Source of the DNA: Lates calcarifer
Lineage: Eukaryota > Chordata > Actinopteri > Centropomidae
Direction of reading: 5' to 3'
Length of the DNA stretch: 64,000 bases
Assembly: GCF_001640805.2 (NCBI RefSeq)
Contig: NC_066837.1
Location: 23,211,804-23,275,803, forward strand
Below, in pieces: positions 48,011 to 61,500 of the stretch (position 1 is its first letter; every line of letters starts with the position of its first letter). The notes below the pieces were generated by a model. It saw nothing but the letters and a program-made list of their open reading frames with translations, made no database searches and was not told where the DNA came from. A program made the translations under genes and the position numbers.

Positions 48011-50562
48011 TGCTCCATTGTGCCTGTGGGTGAGATTATTCATAAGGGGGTGAATCTTGGTGGAATCTCAGAAGGCTGGTGATAAGTGGTGGAGCCCGTT
48101 GGGACGGCTTGGCTTGTCCTCCCAGTGCAGTCTTTCCTTCCAAGCCGGCGCGCAGAGAGAGGAGTGAGACGCCATCAAATAGGTCACTCTTTAGCCGTGA
48201 AAAGACAGAGGTATTTTGGATGTAAAAATTGCCAAATATCACCAAATAGCTCTGAAGACATTACAGCCGTCACTTTTTATTCAAATCTTTAACTACCATT
48301 TGTACATTGGAAAAAAAAATGGATTCAGCTAATCAACCATTCGAATTAAAATCAATCTCAATGTATTGCACAAAACAAATCTTGTGCTGCAGTGTTGTTT
48401 GATTCTGTCTGTCTAACCTGACCAAGTCCAAGCCCTGCAGCTATCAGTAAACCAGGCTACTGTTCTTATCTTTGCTTGCTAACGGAAATAATGGGAAAAC
48501 TAGAGAGCCAAGCTGAGCAGACAACCATGACAACAAACCATCTGAGAAGTAATATGAAGAAACATTTAGGATGCAATGGCATAGTTGGAAAAATTTTATA
48601 ATAAAGGCTGTTTTCTGACTTAAAATACACCAGCCTCACAATAACGTTAGCTTGTCACTTGAGTGAAGTGATGGAGGTATCATGATTTGGCGACATGGGT
48701 TGTGTTCAAATTAATTAGAATAAATTATGCTAGTTAGAATTTACCACTTTAATTCTTTTTGTTATTGTGGTAGTTATCAGTCTTATTGATCATAAGATCG
48801 TTTTCACAAAATTGCTGATTCTGGGCTCAAGGTGTCATCGTTTAACAGAATTTAGACAAGGCACAAAACATCAGCAGTCAGGACCAGATGAGGTTAGCCA
48901 AACTTACTTGGAAGAGAAATCAAAGATGAACTTTTAAATTATTATCCAAGACGGTGTGTAGTAAACATCCATCACATTTTACAGACCAAGTTATTGGTTC
49001 ACCTTTGACCTACTGTACTTATCATAGTTATGTGTGTACACAGATCTCCTGTGGTTAATACCAATATTTGTGGTGAATTTAGTTTTGGTTTTCCTCCAAA
49101 TAACGCAGATTAGATCATGGCTAAACTGTTAAAATCTCTTCACTTGTTTGACCATTTATTCAGGACTTTCCTGTGTTCTCAGCAATTGCTTTGGTGAGTG
49201 CAGTTTTATCACTACTGAAAGAAATCATGGCTAAGACTATTAAAGTACATCCCAGTTGTAATAAATCCAGTTACGCTTTAAGCATATATTGCACTGTAGC
49301 AATTTACAGTAACAGTTTCACAGCCATCACTTATATGACATGTGCCATGGAGGTGCTTTGATTAATATGGCCACTACCAGTATGTACAATATGCTTCGGC
49401 TCTTCTAATTTCACCCACATTCATTCCTGAGCTTCCTATCTCATCTTTCTCTTTCGCTCTCTGTCTCTGCACAGCTCACCCATAACCACCATCGCCACAC
49501 CTCATGAAAGTTTTTGGACAGGATTCATGGGTCCTGTTGCTGCATGGCGGCAAAGGTCCTGGGGGCGGGTCACCGTGTAACATGCCGGCGGAGGTGAGAT
49601 AATATCTTCAGGTAGCGAAGCCTGGATGGCAGACAAAGTGAAGGCAGCTAATGTTTGATGTAGGGCACTGTCCGTGAGACAGCGCGGCAGACTCACAGGC
49701 TAGCCAAATTTTTGAGGGGCTATTCAAATTCTTTGCCTGCCTCAGAATATGTCATGGCATGCCTTGATATCACTGCATCTTAGGATTTACAGTGCATAAC
49801 TTGTGTGTGTGTGTGTGTGTGTGTTAGTATGCTTTGATGGGCATCACTGATAACCCCACACACACACACGCACACACACCTCCCCCTGTTTCCATGTGTC
49901 TGCAATGTGTGAGAAAGTATGGGTGAGAGAGGGAGGGGTCACCACGCTGTTTCCCCTCAGGAGGGTTTGTCCTGTGCCATCTGGCACCTCAGATGCATGG
50001 GCACAGGAGCAGGAGGGGGCCGCAATGTGTGTATGTGTGTGTGTGTGCACGTCTGTGTGTATGTTCGGGGGGGGGGGGTAATCTTGATATTATGACACTA
50101 TGTGCCTTGTATTTCCCATGTGCCTCAGCCCCACTCCTTTGCGCCCCCCCCAGCACCTCAACATCCCGTACTTATGTTTCCTTTCACTCACTGTCTTTTT
50201 TTCTTTGTCTTCCTTTCAACCCCACACCACCCCCCCACCTCTCACTTTTAAAAACTTCAAATCATGGCAGAGAGTGCATTTCTTTGTGCACAGATGACCC
50301 CTCCCTGCCTCCCTCCTTTCTTGCCTATTATTCTCTCCGGTCACTTTCTTTCCTTCACTCTTTTTCACTCATTTTGTTGCCCCTTTATCCCTTCCCCATT
50401 TCCCAATTTCTTATTTTCTCCTACTTCCCCCCATCTTACCTCTTTCTTTCATATTACACTCTCCTCTCTCCTCTCCTCTGTACATGATGCATAGCAACAG
50501 CTCGGCCAGCTGATGAGGGCCAGTTAGAGATAGCACCCAACCTTGACACCCACAGCTGCAGT

Positions 50563-50592
<30 letters not shown>
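50563..50592. repeat. (CA)n microsatellite
   Basis: About 15 CA units. Confidence 0.95.
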
Positions 50593-50598
<6 letters not shown>

Positions 50599-50639
50599 AC
50601 AAGGGGGGAGAAGGATTGGGGGCATTGCGCTATGTAAAA

Positions 50640-50830
50640 TAATCACAATGCATTTACATTCATTGTGGTGTGGATTTGTTGCTATAATAAGGCTGGAGAA
50701 ATCATGAATATTCACACACACTTTAAGCAATTATGATAATCGGCATTATTCCTAGCCTCACCGCTATCTGTCAGAAGAGGCGGCAGCAGAGGCGAGAAAA
50801 GTAGGTTGGGATAGTCTGCAGTTTTACACT
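50640..50830. promoter_or_regulatory. Candidate regulatory block
   Basis: The block has AATGCATTTACATTCATTGT, GCAATTATGATAATCGG and CATGAATATTC, plus a GC-rich end with CACCGCTATCTGTCAG. It is unique-looking sequence next to a CA array. Enhancer role is inferred. Confidence 0.25.
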
Positions 50831-51384
50831 CTTGAAATTATATTAAATTTTTCTTTTCTTTTCTGCTCATCCATTCTCTCTCTCTTCTCTTTGTCCGCCT
50901 CGCTCTGTTTCTTTGTATCTTTGTTTCTCTGCTCTCCCTCCGTCATCTCCCTCTCTCCTCATATTTTACTCCCTTCTTCTTCTAGGCTTGTTCTGTGCTA
51001 AAGTCCATTGTGCTGTATGAAGAGGAGGGGTAGGATCCCGGAGTGAGAATGGCCCCTGGGTGCTACAGAGCTGGCAGCAGTGTTGGTCTAATCTTCCGGG
51101 TCAGGCCTGGTGCTTTCATCTTCTCTCACTTGGAGCCCCTTGTGTTTGATGTGAACTTAGCCCAGGAATAACCGTTCCTTTCTTCTCTGCTAACCTGGCC
51201 CTGGAGTAGAGGAAAGCACTTTGTTGTTATCCTAGCAGCCAAACAATGCTGGAAGGAGTGCAGAAAACCTTAATGAAAGGCTTTTGATCCACACTGATAT
51301 TAAAGCGAGAACCTTGAGAGAGAGGGAGTGTGTGTGTGTGTGTGTGTGAGGGAGCAAAATAAAGAAAAAGTGCAGAAATCGCAG

Positions 51385-51660
51385 AAATCAAAATGCAAAT
51401 TACATCGGGATGGTTAGATGGAATTTTTCTTTAATTCACACCCTTTGAAATTAATTTTTTTAGATTTGCCTGCATTTGTTTCAAGTTTGAAGGAGGAAGA
51501 ATAAAGGAGCAAGCTCATTTATTGCAGAAGTGGAATTTAAATTAGCACATGGAGCCTTGCAGGGTTTTAATGATTAATTTTCTCAGGTCTGCACCATGCA
51601 AAACAATTTCTCTACTCTCCACAATTAAAGCTGTGAGTTTCTGTGCCACGTGTGTCAAGG
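51385..51660. promoter_or_regulatory. Candidate enhancer with an octamer motif and many homeodomain cores
   Basis: It contains a perfect POU octamer ATGCAAAT (51393-51400) running into a TTA core, followed by TTTAATTCAC, GAAATTAATTTTTT, TTTAAATTAGCAC, TTTTAATGATTAATTTTC and GCAAAACAATTTC. It has no ORF, simple repeat or transposon similarity. This is the most enhancer-like block I see, about 35 kb beyond the exon. Conservation is untested. Confidence 0.35.
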
Positions 51661-51999
51661 CCAAAAGTATTTTTTTCCCTACACGTATAGTATGTGTGTG
51701 TACATTACTGCTGCACTGCTAAACCACTCAACAACTGGCCAGTTGTCATCTTCTCTTGAACCCACCAACTGACCTCAGTCCTTGACCCTGCGACCTTTTG
51801 TTCATGTGCAGCTGGTCTCATATGACCGCAGGAAGAACAAATGTGCTGTTGTTTAAAAAGCAACTTGTGGATCTTTGCAATAATTTTGTGCTCTCTGCTG
51901 GGCTGTCGAACTTGACTGTTTTCTTAATACTGGTTCAACAGCAGTTTCACATTTACTAAAACGTCATTTTTTTCACCCTCACCTTACTTGAAAGTGTCA

Positions 52000-54900
52000 A
52001 AGCTAAACCTTTTCAACCTACAATTTGAAAATGAAGTTGAACCCAAAGGCCAAAAAAACAAGTCACAAACAAACCTCTCTTATAGGAGGAAGGAAATACA
52101 CCTTGGTATTCGACATGCTTGCTGCCATGGTGATAGCCCAAACCTCTGTGCAACAGCAGCACATTAACCCCTCTTGACCCTCTATTCTCACCTGTGATAA
52201 AAGGGGAGGAAGAGAAGGAGGAGGTGCCCCCCTTTCCACTGCACCGCACTTTTGAGTACCCGGGCACCAGCAGGCCCTTGAGAGCCCACGGTCATTAGGA
52301 GCGCTTTATTCTTGGAGAGGTAGAGAAAGGGAGAGAAGAGGAAAAAGGAGAGGAGGAAGAGGAGCATTGAGACTGAAAGATAATGTATGGTCAAGGCTGG
52401 AGACTTGTGGGCACTGGATGAGGAGAGGGTCGAGAGAGAAGCAACGCTTTCATACAGAAGCACCAAGCAAGCCAGCTGCTTTTGGGTTTTTGTTTGTCTT
52501 TCATTCTGAGTAAAGAAAGGTAGGGGAAAGAGCTATGGATAATTGGTCCAGGGCGCTGACTTACACACAGGGCTGTGGACACAGGATATAGAGTTTCAAA
52601 CTCTTTGTTCCTCATCTTACCTATTGGCCGGCTTGTGTTTTGTCTGCTGAAGATGGAAAAAAACCTTTTTCACTGCTTGCCTGGGGTGTATAAAGTTTGA
52701 ATGAACTGAAAAAAAGACTATTGAGAATACATGTATGATTTTTATTTCTCCCATCTTTGCATTCACACAAAGCATCTATAAGATGGTAGTGTGCAGTGAC
52801 ACCCTCCTGACAAAAAGGACTGGCTCTCTCCCATTGACCAGTGGCATTGGGAGGGCTAACCTTAACTTTCACTGGGCGCTAATCCCTCTGATAATCGATA
52901 ATAAAGACTAGCTTTCATCTCAGCTGGGGTCTTGATAAAGTTGAGAGGCTATGAATGATTGAATAGTGTGAATGTGTTCTGTGAGATCTGGAGTAAGTGA
53001 TGGAGGCAAAAAATAATAATAACAACAAATGCTGCACCCCAAAAATAACTGGGTGAAGCTTATGCACATCTGATGATATGATGAAAATAAATGAATAATG
53101 CATTGGCTATCAATGAGGGAGCAGAAGACGCATTGCTTCAGGCCATGGTTAAGCCTCTATTCATAAAGAGGAGACAGACACAAAGGCCCAAGGACTGTGG
53201 GAGTCCACCATCGGGGAGGGAGGAATGAGGACACACATCTTAAGAGGAAAACTGTTTTTTTTTCCCCCATCCCCTACTCATCCCATGGTTTCTCTTATTC
53301 TGTCATATTTCTAATAATTAGATGTGTTGCTAAGATTGTTATGTGTTTACAGTTGGATTAGCCTTAAGAAACCAGGATGTGGGAGTGAAGCCCCAGGATT
53401 ACGGAGGCAAACACATGTTTAGTGCACTCCTCTATTGTTATTCTCATCCTTTATCTGCAATTTCCAAATGCTCCTTTCACCCTGGCTGGTTATTTGAATT
53501 ATTTTTGTCCTCTTATTAATACAAAAATTATTTATCAGTCATTTCTGAGAGTATATCCTTAGTTTACATAAGCATATTTTGCTTTATGCATATCTTTTAA
53601 AATACATTACAATTGTTGTTACTCTAATCCATTAGGTGTCATGATCTTTGCTCACCCTATGCAGCATATATTCATAAAAACACACACACACAAAAAACCC
53701 ATTGCACATAAAGAAGGACTACTTGAATGCAGGCCAGATTAAGGAGGGGAGACAGGAATATCACTGTGCCTTGAAACATGCAGAGAGAGCAGAATAGGGG
53801 GCTCTGTTCCTTTTCCTCCTTTTGAGCAGCATTTCTGCGAATAAAGATGTCTGGGCCTGTTGGTTATTGATTGGCTGCTGTTCAGCGAACAACGAGTTAA
53901 TCCTCACGAGGGCCCACAGTGAGTGCTCTCTTAAGTTATTAAAGTTTGAAATGTCTTCTTTTATCTGTGTTTCCCTCCCTTCTCTCAGTCCATTTTTTCT
54001 TCATATTTAACTCTGAAGGATGAATACCCAGTTTAGCTAACTGCGTGACCCAAGGCCAATTAGCAATTCATAACTGGAGTTCTGTTTACCTGACACTGGG
54101 ATGGCCAGTCTCTATTATTAGCTATTGTTGGTTTATGAAGGACGCTCAGGCTTTGATGACAGCGAGAAGAGTTTCTGAGTAGAATCTTTTCAACAAAACA
54201 TTTAATCATGTTTTTTTTCTTTACAACCAGAAATTAATTTTTTTAGAAGGCTTCTTTCAGAAAAAGTTATTTTCTTGTGAGCGTCCTTTATTATCAGCTC
54301 ATTTAAGTCATTGGGTTTAAACTGCAGTGCCCTCATATTTGTTTTTACCTGTCACAACCCACAATGTTGTTGCCTACTCTGTTTCTTTTGCTCTGTTGTT
54401 CCTTGAAGTGACAGTCTCTTTGACAATGTTTCTGTGTACTCAAAACGGCTATGTTTTACTGCTCTTTGGCTGCTGGGTGACATGGCTCTGTTGTGATTAG
54501 AATCACTTTTACTTTGAATAAGAAAAAATATATACATAAAGAATACTATAATAATATAATTATTAGTCTGTTGTGTTCAGTGTATTTCTTGTTATAGAGT
54601 ACCTGTCCTGTCTACCTGAGTTGGTAGAGTCCTCCATTTTTGAGAATGCCTCTCAACATCCCCAGCTCATTTTGATGCATCCAGCCATTAGTTAGCTGTA
54701 AATAAAGATAAAGATAAAGCTATTAGTAGTGACAAGAGATTGAGGTTTTCCAGATGTAAGTAAGACTCTCACCCTGAGAAAAATGGCTTTTGTGAGGAAG
54801 AACTCGGGTCTATCCCTCTCTGATGAATTTATCCACATAGTAATTTTGATGCAAAAGAAGGAAAGACTTTTTAGTGACTGATAATGATTGCTGATGTCAT

Positions 54901-55140
54901 CATATTAGACAAAATATTCATATTAAAAAAAAATTCACTGGGCGTCCTACTTTGAATCTAGCCAGAGACCTTTTTTGCATCTCTTTCTCCTTCATTTTCT
55001 GTCATCCCTCCTCTGTTTATAATGAAGGCATTAAATTTCCCCTCAAAAAACCAGAGCCAACTTTTGTTCATTTGGTATTCCTTTAATATATATGTAAAGC
55101 ATGGTTATGGTTAGGTAAAGAACATCTTTTATTTTGGTTA
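52000..55140. other. Downstream intergenic region, block 5
   Basis: No gene is recognised. Purine-rich DNA occurs at 52200-52380. Unique-looking AT-core sequence occurs at 53820-53970 and 54020-54190 (GGCCAATTAGCAATTCATAA). A short AAAGAT repeat occurs near 54705. The rest looks like ordinary AT-rich intergenic DNA. Confidence 0.55.
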
Positions 55141-55146
55141 TTTAAT

Positions 55147-55513
55147 GGTGTACTATAGTGATTTAGCACTCTACTTCCACAGTTCAGTAAGACTGAACCT
55201 GGCTTTTTAGTCCACAGTGTCACTGAAGCTAAAAAGAATTCTAGATCCTACATTTCCCATAATGCAAGTAAATTGTATCTTTTTGATTTCCATTCACCCA
55301 GTTTATAGCACAGGCATTCTATTAAACATATTTAGTCTCTAAGCCTGATCTGAGATAACCTTGATGACATCATCAGGGTTAATTTTTCAGACTTTGGAGA
55401 ACTCTTTTCAAAGCCACATTAGAAATTAAGCATCTGTTTTCACAGGCTGAGTAGTACTCCCCATGATGAGTGAATGAACTTTATGTGTGAAATCTGTGAA
55501 GTGCCCCTTTAAC
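55147..55513 (-). repeat. Interspersed repeat (family B), copy 3
   Basis: Read on the minus strand it starts GTTAAAGGGGCACTTCACAG, has AACCCTGATGATGTCATCAA in the middle, and ends AGAGTGCTAAATCACTATAG. It matches copy 1 at both ends and in the middle, so it looks nearly complete. Confidence 0.65.
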
Positions 55514-56586
55514 AGAGCTAAAGTGCCATCAGGTGGATTTTCTAGTTTCTAGTGTTATTATGTTATATTGGCATAAACTAGCCCAGTCTCCTCAAAATAA
55601 CATTTATAATAGACTGCATTTACAATTTTGGGCAAACAATAATAAACCAATAAAATACTGTTAGTGACTGTGACCTGCGTGGGAATATGTTTCCTACAAA
55701 GACGGATTGCTGATGCAAAATATTAGCATATGAAAGTCATTTGTCAGAAATACAGCACACACATGCTGTCCATTCTCTACCGTGTGATATGACTATTTTA
55801 ATTTAAGATGACCTTTTTTATTTGTGTGACTAACCTGTGGAGCAATAAAGGAAAAATCAAACATTTCCACACCATTTTATATTTTGTCGTATGGTGAAGA
55901 ATGCAGTGAGGCCTGGAGGCCAAGGCTTGAACCTGTGTCTGTTTCTTGTCAAGTCCCATTTCTTGGTAGGGAGGTCTCGGGTACCCTGGCATTTTCTCTT
56001 CTGAGGGGCTTTGTTTATATGGCTGAAGGACTCTGTTCAGTCTCATCAGCCCACAGCAACTAAACACATAGAGCTTCATCACAAAGGCCCTGGAGAGACA
56101 AGCCCTCTTGTTTTTTTAGAGGGATACTCAGCCTGGATTTGACACTTTTCCCTGATAAATTTAGTATGATTTAAATTACAAAGTAAATACTTGACCGAAA
56201 CAGCGATTTCTGTCAGCCAAAGGACATTTAGTCATCAGCAACATTTCAGTGCACCGCCCCTCTAAATGTTTTGACATGTCATTACAGGGCATCTGATGGA
56301 AAGGGCAGTGACATACAGTGACCATTCCACCACTGTTACAACGCGTTACTTCACCCAGGCTCCACACAAGTCATATGGTCCAATGACACAACTCCTGCCA
56401 GGGCCCCAATGTCCTAATGTCACACACGTCCCAACAGTTTTACTTCAAACTTCTCCCTCTCTCTTCACCCCTCCCTCCCTTCACCCCTTTGCCCCCCTCG
56501 TTCCCTCCATCCTTTCACGCACAGCCTCTTGGTCCCTTTCAAACCCCCCCCCACCCACCCTTTTTATTTCTCTCACCCACACTCCC

Positions 56587-56628
56587 CTGTCTGTCTGTCT
56601 GTCTGTCTGCCTGTCTGTTTGTCTCTCT
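56587..56628. repeat. (CTGT)n microsatellite
   Basis: About ten CTGT units with one variant, inside a pyrimidine-rich tract. Confidence 0.93.
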
Positions 56629-57109
56629 TATCATTCCTAGCATTAACCCCCTTCCCTCTCTGCCTCCGTCTCACCCCCTTGTTTCACCCCTCTGCTTTGT
56701 CCCTACGTAACATATGCTTAGACCGGCATCCCATCTCTGAGCTGCTGTGGGTCTTGTCCACTTCATGTCGTGTGAGGATGGACGTTTGACAAGTCCTCCA
56801 GGCATCTCTCTTTGTCACCAGCGCTTAGCCTCAACACTGCCGCAAACCCGCTGCGAATGCCATCAGTACAGCCGGCCTCTGTTGTGTGTATAGTGCTGCA
56901 GAGATAAATGAAAAGAGTGTGAGGGAATAAATTTGTGCATACCCACAAACAGAAACACATTCATGTTTACATGACTGCAGACATATTTCTGAAATGGAAT
57001 GATAATGAATAGACCCAAACATGCCAATGCTTATACCCGCATGCACTCTCCAGCTCTTCACCCCATGTTGGGCCTTACCTATTCCCAGCCCTTCTATCTT
57101 ACCAGGGCA

Positions 57110-57500
57110 TGTTGGTTTCCTTCAGGCACAATAGTGGTTTTGTCTTGAGGTTGTGCTCTGACAGTTGTCACAGACTGATCCCTCCTGATATGTTAATTGG
57201 GTTGACAACCGACGAAGCTGTATTGGAAATTAAGAGTCCCTTTGTCCTATTTCGCTTAAAAGCCTTTCAGTCCTGCTATCTGAGGCAAAGCTACAGCCAC
57301 AGATTAGTTCTTCTGTCAGGCCACAAAAGCCTGAGAATATTTCCCACATATGTTATGCCACATATCCACCATCACCATGTTGGCCGGTTTGTATGAATGC
57401 ATGACAAAGACAATGGTATGAGGGGTCTGGGTGCTGAAGAATATGCTAATTATGATTAATAGCCATTACATTCGTTATTGTTCGTTTGTAGGATGGTGCT
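57110..57500. promoter_or_regulatory. Candidate conserved non-coding block
   Basis: Unique-looking sequence has GATATGTTAATTGGGTTGAC, ACAGATTAGTTC, ATGCTAATTATGATTAATAG and CCATTACATTCG. A 95-codon frame is open on the plus strand (57109-57396), but it has no recognisable domain. The density of ATTA cores argues for regulatory DNA. Confidence 0.3.
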
Positions 57501-58456
57501 AGAAAAGTGTCCTTAACAATTGTAACCTTGCTTTCTTCATCTCTCTGTGTGGGGGTTAATGCGGTATGTTGCTTTAATTTGTCAACGTGATGATTTTCAG
57601 TATAAATCAGCACCAACATTTGAGAATATAATGCAGAGCAGATTTTTCCATCATCACTTCATCCCTCTGAGGAATCCTTGTGATACTAATCTCCCCACCT
57701 AGTCCAGTGCTTCTCATGTCCAAGCTGCTTTTCTCCCTCTCGCCTCTTTAAGCCCTACAGTAGGCTTTGCTCACACCTCTTTCTCTCTGAGACTTAGTGT
57801 GGCACGGATGGACTACAGTCAATTCTCATTCTGTGTTCCACTTTCAAACAGACAAAATAAGGATTCTGTGTTTTGGGGGCAAATCAACTTTCCTTTGGAC
57901 CCACTGAAACGACTCATCATCTCTGGATCAGCTGGCACAAAGAGCAAGCTTTTTTTAGCGAGCTGATCATTCACTGCCAGGAAAAAGACTATCATAGGAC
58001 GAATAAGACTCTTTGAATCGGACTCAAATAGTGACTCTCAGTCTGCTTTTCATCTCAATAAAGACCCTTATATAGCAGTCAGGCAGTAGATGAGTAGGGA
58101 AAAGAGTGTGTAGTAAAACAGAAATATTGCACTGCTCAGTGTTGAACTTTGTCCAGTTTTGTAATGCGTGTAAATGTGTCTCATAGGTAGGGGGATCACA
58201 GCCTTGGCCAGAGAGGCACAATAAAACACCCCAGTTCCTCTGACACAGAGACTCTTTGCAGTAAAGACTGTTTTCTTCTTACCCAAAAAGTGAAAGAAGA
58301 ATGCTGTAGATCTTTCTACACATATTGTAGATATAACTAGGGGTACAGTTTTGGAAAAGACACCTGAAGCAATTTTGGCAAAGTTAAGGTCAGATGAAAT
58401 AGAAAATTTGGATTTAAAGGTTACTGTATTAAAATAATTTGGCCTGATATGTATGT

Positions 58457-58472
58457 GTATATATATACATAT

Positions 58473-58531
<59 letters not shown>
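58457..58531. repeat. Compound (TA)(CA)(TA) microsatellite
   Basis: TA/CATA alternation leads into about 16 CA units and then into about 12 TA units. Confidence 0.95.
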
Positions 58532-58539
58532 AATACAAT

Positions 58540-61500
58540 TTAGTACCATCTGCAGGTCTCCAAATTGTGGACACAGCAGAGCACACAATACTTAAGCAAC
58601 TATTTTGTCAGAACATATATAAAGTTCATGGAGTATCCCATGAATGTAGGTGGACAAATTAAATTCAGTACCAGAATAGTGGACTCAGCCACCAACAATG
58701 AAAACCACTATATAGAGAGATATTTAAATGAAGAAGAATGTAAATACACTGTCTTATGATGAAAAAACGCCAACCATATATAGTATAAAAACAGTATTTT
58801 ATTTCATAGAAATCTGAAGGAATGCAACTTTAAGGTGATACGAAACAAATATTGTTTAAAAAAAATGAAATTGTCACTGTGTAAATATAATGAGGCATTT
58901 AGAGTAAATTAGCCAGTGATATTTTAAGTTGCAGTTTTTAAAAAATAAAGCTTTGTTTGTTTGGACTAAATGCTTTACTTTGGTTTTGCAGAGGTTGCTT
59001 TGTATGGTTTTTTGACTTGAATGGGTGTAAATGAGTCTGGGAGCTGTGGATAAAATAAAAATGTCTTTCATCATAGGAAACCATCAAAAACTATTCAAAA
59101 TTTAGAGGGATGGAAAAAATGAGCAAAATGTAAATCAAGATAGAGCTGTCATTTAAGACATCAGTCTCACAAACTTTCATGAGACCACGCTGCCTTCACT
59201 GCGAACATGAAAGGGGAAGGAAAATGCTTGTGGCAGACTCAATAACAACCACTCTCTAAAACACCACGTCTGCTAACTTGGCACTTACAGTTTAGCCCTG
59301 CTGCTCATCAGTCAGCATAGATTTGAAGTCATCTCTTCGTCATTCTGAGGTCAAGACATACGCAGGATGTCAGTTAAGTTTGACCTCGTCACAACAGCTA
59401 AGATCGTGTCCTGCACCCCTTTCATCTTGAGGTCAGCTAATTGCTAATGGCTAATCACCAATTCTAGTCAGCTGCTCTCTGACACCACTCAGACACTTGT
59501 TAAGTGTACCATGAAACATTTTCAGCATGTTGCCTCAGAGTGTAAAATAACATGAGAAAGAAATGGATACATGAGGCAGCCGATGAAAGTAGAGGAAAAA
59601 AAAATCTCATGATTAGTTGGCCTAGATTTTTAAAATTATCTGCTGTTTTGGGCGTTAAATAAAATAAGCATAGTGGTGGTAGAGCATAATCAACTGGCCC
59701 CATTCCGGCAAGTTCTCCCATGTAGGGCAATTGAACAAAGTGCGTCTGAATTGAAATCAGGTCGTTCCTGGGGGCCACTGGTAATGAACTTGGCGAGGAG
59801 ACGGGGAGCGGGGAGGAGGAGAGGGGAGGAGGACCGAGAGTTGCAGTTGAGCTGACCTCAGTTGTAATGCTACCGCAGAGGAGCATGTGCTCAAACTTGG
59901 CTACGCTAACCTTTTTCTGCTACTGACTGCAAAGTGCTGTAAGTAATGACTATAAGTGATGATGCTCACTGAAGGTGGCGAGTGAACAGAGCTTTAACAG
60001 CCATGTTGAAAGGAGGGCTGTCATTGTGACATTTTCTGGGCTTCTGAATTACAGAGAGAGCAGGTGGACCAGCAAATGTCATCTGTTAAATATACAAAGA
60101 TTCACACATTTATGGTCATTTGCTGCACTTATTTTCTATTTAAATATTGAAATATGTTTTGAAGCTAGTGAATCTGGCCCACTGTTGAAATAACCTCATA
60201 CAGGAATAACTACAGAGAAAGTGGCGAATATGCATTTGTGAATATATAGCCACAATACGATGGGTTTAAGATTGATCGTGAATTTGACCAGTATCCCTCA
60301 TCTCAATCCCCTGTGCATACATAACTGCCTCATCTGCTCTTCTCTCCCTTCTCCTCTGCCTGTCCGGGGGCCTAATTTAGCCTTAGTAGGCTCTCCTGGT
60401 GCCTAAGAGAATTCTCCTTTATGCAAGCCAGGTAAAATAAGAGCGCAGCACGGATGAGGCCCCTCTCCATCATGGTGGATGGGGGGAGTCACGGGTGACA
60501 CCCCCTGATCAGGTGTGCATGCGTAATGGCCGTCCCAAAATAATCACTGCTTTGAATAATTTCCCCGCTCTGTCTCTCGCCCCATGATTCTTGCTGCTTC
60601 GACTCGTTTTGTGGCGGGCATCCCATAAATCCTTGCGGTAAATGTAAATCAGTGGGCCGGGTGCGTCTGACAGATGGGGGCTGCAAGGAGTCCTGGGAGA
60701 TCTCTCCTCTCACCTTTCCCTTCAGCTGGAATGGATGAATCACTAGCCCTGGCTAGCTAAATAGCATTAGAGTGCGTCCCTCACTTAAGAAAAGAGTGAG
60801 ATAGGGAGCTAAGAAATGAGCCAGTACAGTGGAAATGTAAGTGGGGGTCATTTTGATTAAGAGTGATGTGTGGAGGAAGTGCATGTTGTGAAGACAGGGA
60901 CAGTAGCGGTAACCAGAAATCCTCCTACCTTTGTTGTTGTTGTTGTTATGATGAGGAAATGAGGTTGTGCAGGTGGAGGAGACGCAGGCTTGCGGATCTT
61001 CGAGCTGTCAGCTCCTTGGAGGATTGGAGATCTGAGGGGTGGAGGGGAGGAATGAGGAGGAGGCGGGGAGGGGTCCTTCCTTGGTCCCCTTGGCTGTCTG
61101 TGGAGCAGAACCCATCTCTCATTAAGGGAGAGTGCCGAGGAGACACTTGAAAGTGACATTCACCCTCCCTCCACCCCCCCATCCCTCCATTTTAGAGATG
61201 CTATGCATGACGGCCACTGCCACTCAGCCAGCAGGGTCACCTCTCTCTCCCGCTCAGTCTCTCTCCCTCTCTCTTCCTTTGCCTGGGGGAGAATATCAAT
61301 GCCACAGTGCTTTTGGCAGATATACATACAACACCTAGCCCACACCCTTCATTGAAATCCATCAATTACGGACCCCTTACAGGGAGAAAGGCGACAACAG
61401 TTGTAAGAGAACAAGAAAAGGAAGGGGAAGAGGAAGAAAAGACAGATACTCCTTATTAGAGATGAGGAGAACGGGGTGGAGTCTGATAATATGCAAAGAG

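Noticed and set aside
54610..54660. GAGTTGGTAGAG as a tRNA or SINE A-box
   Set aside because: No B-box or body follows at the right distance. A match of this length is expected by chance.
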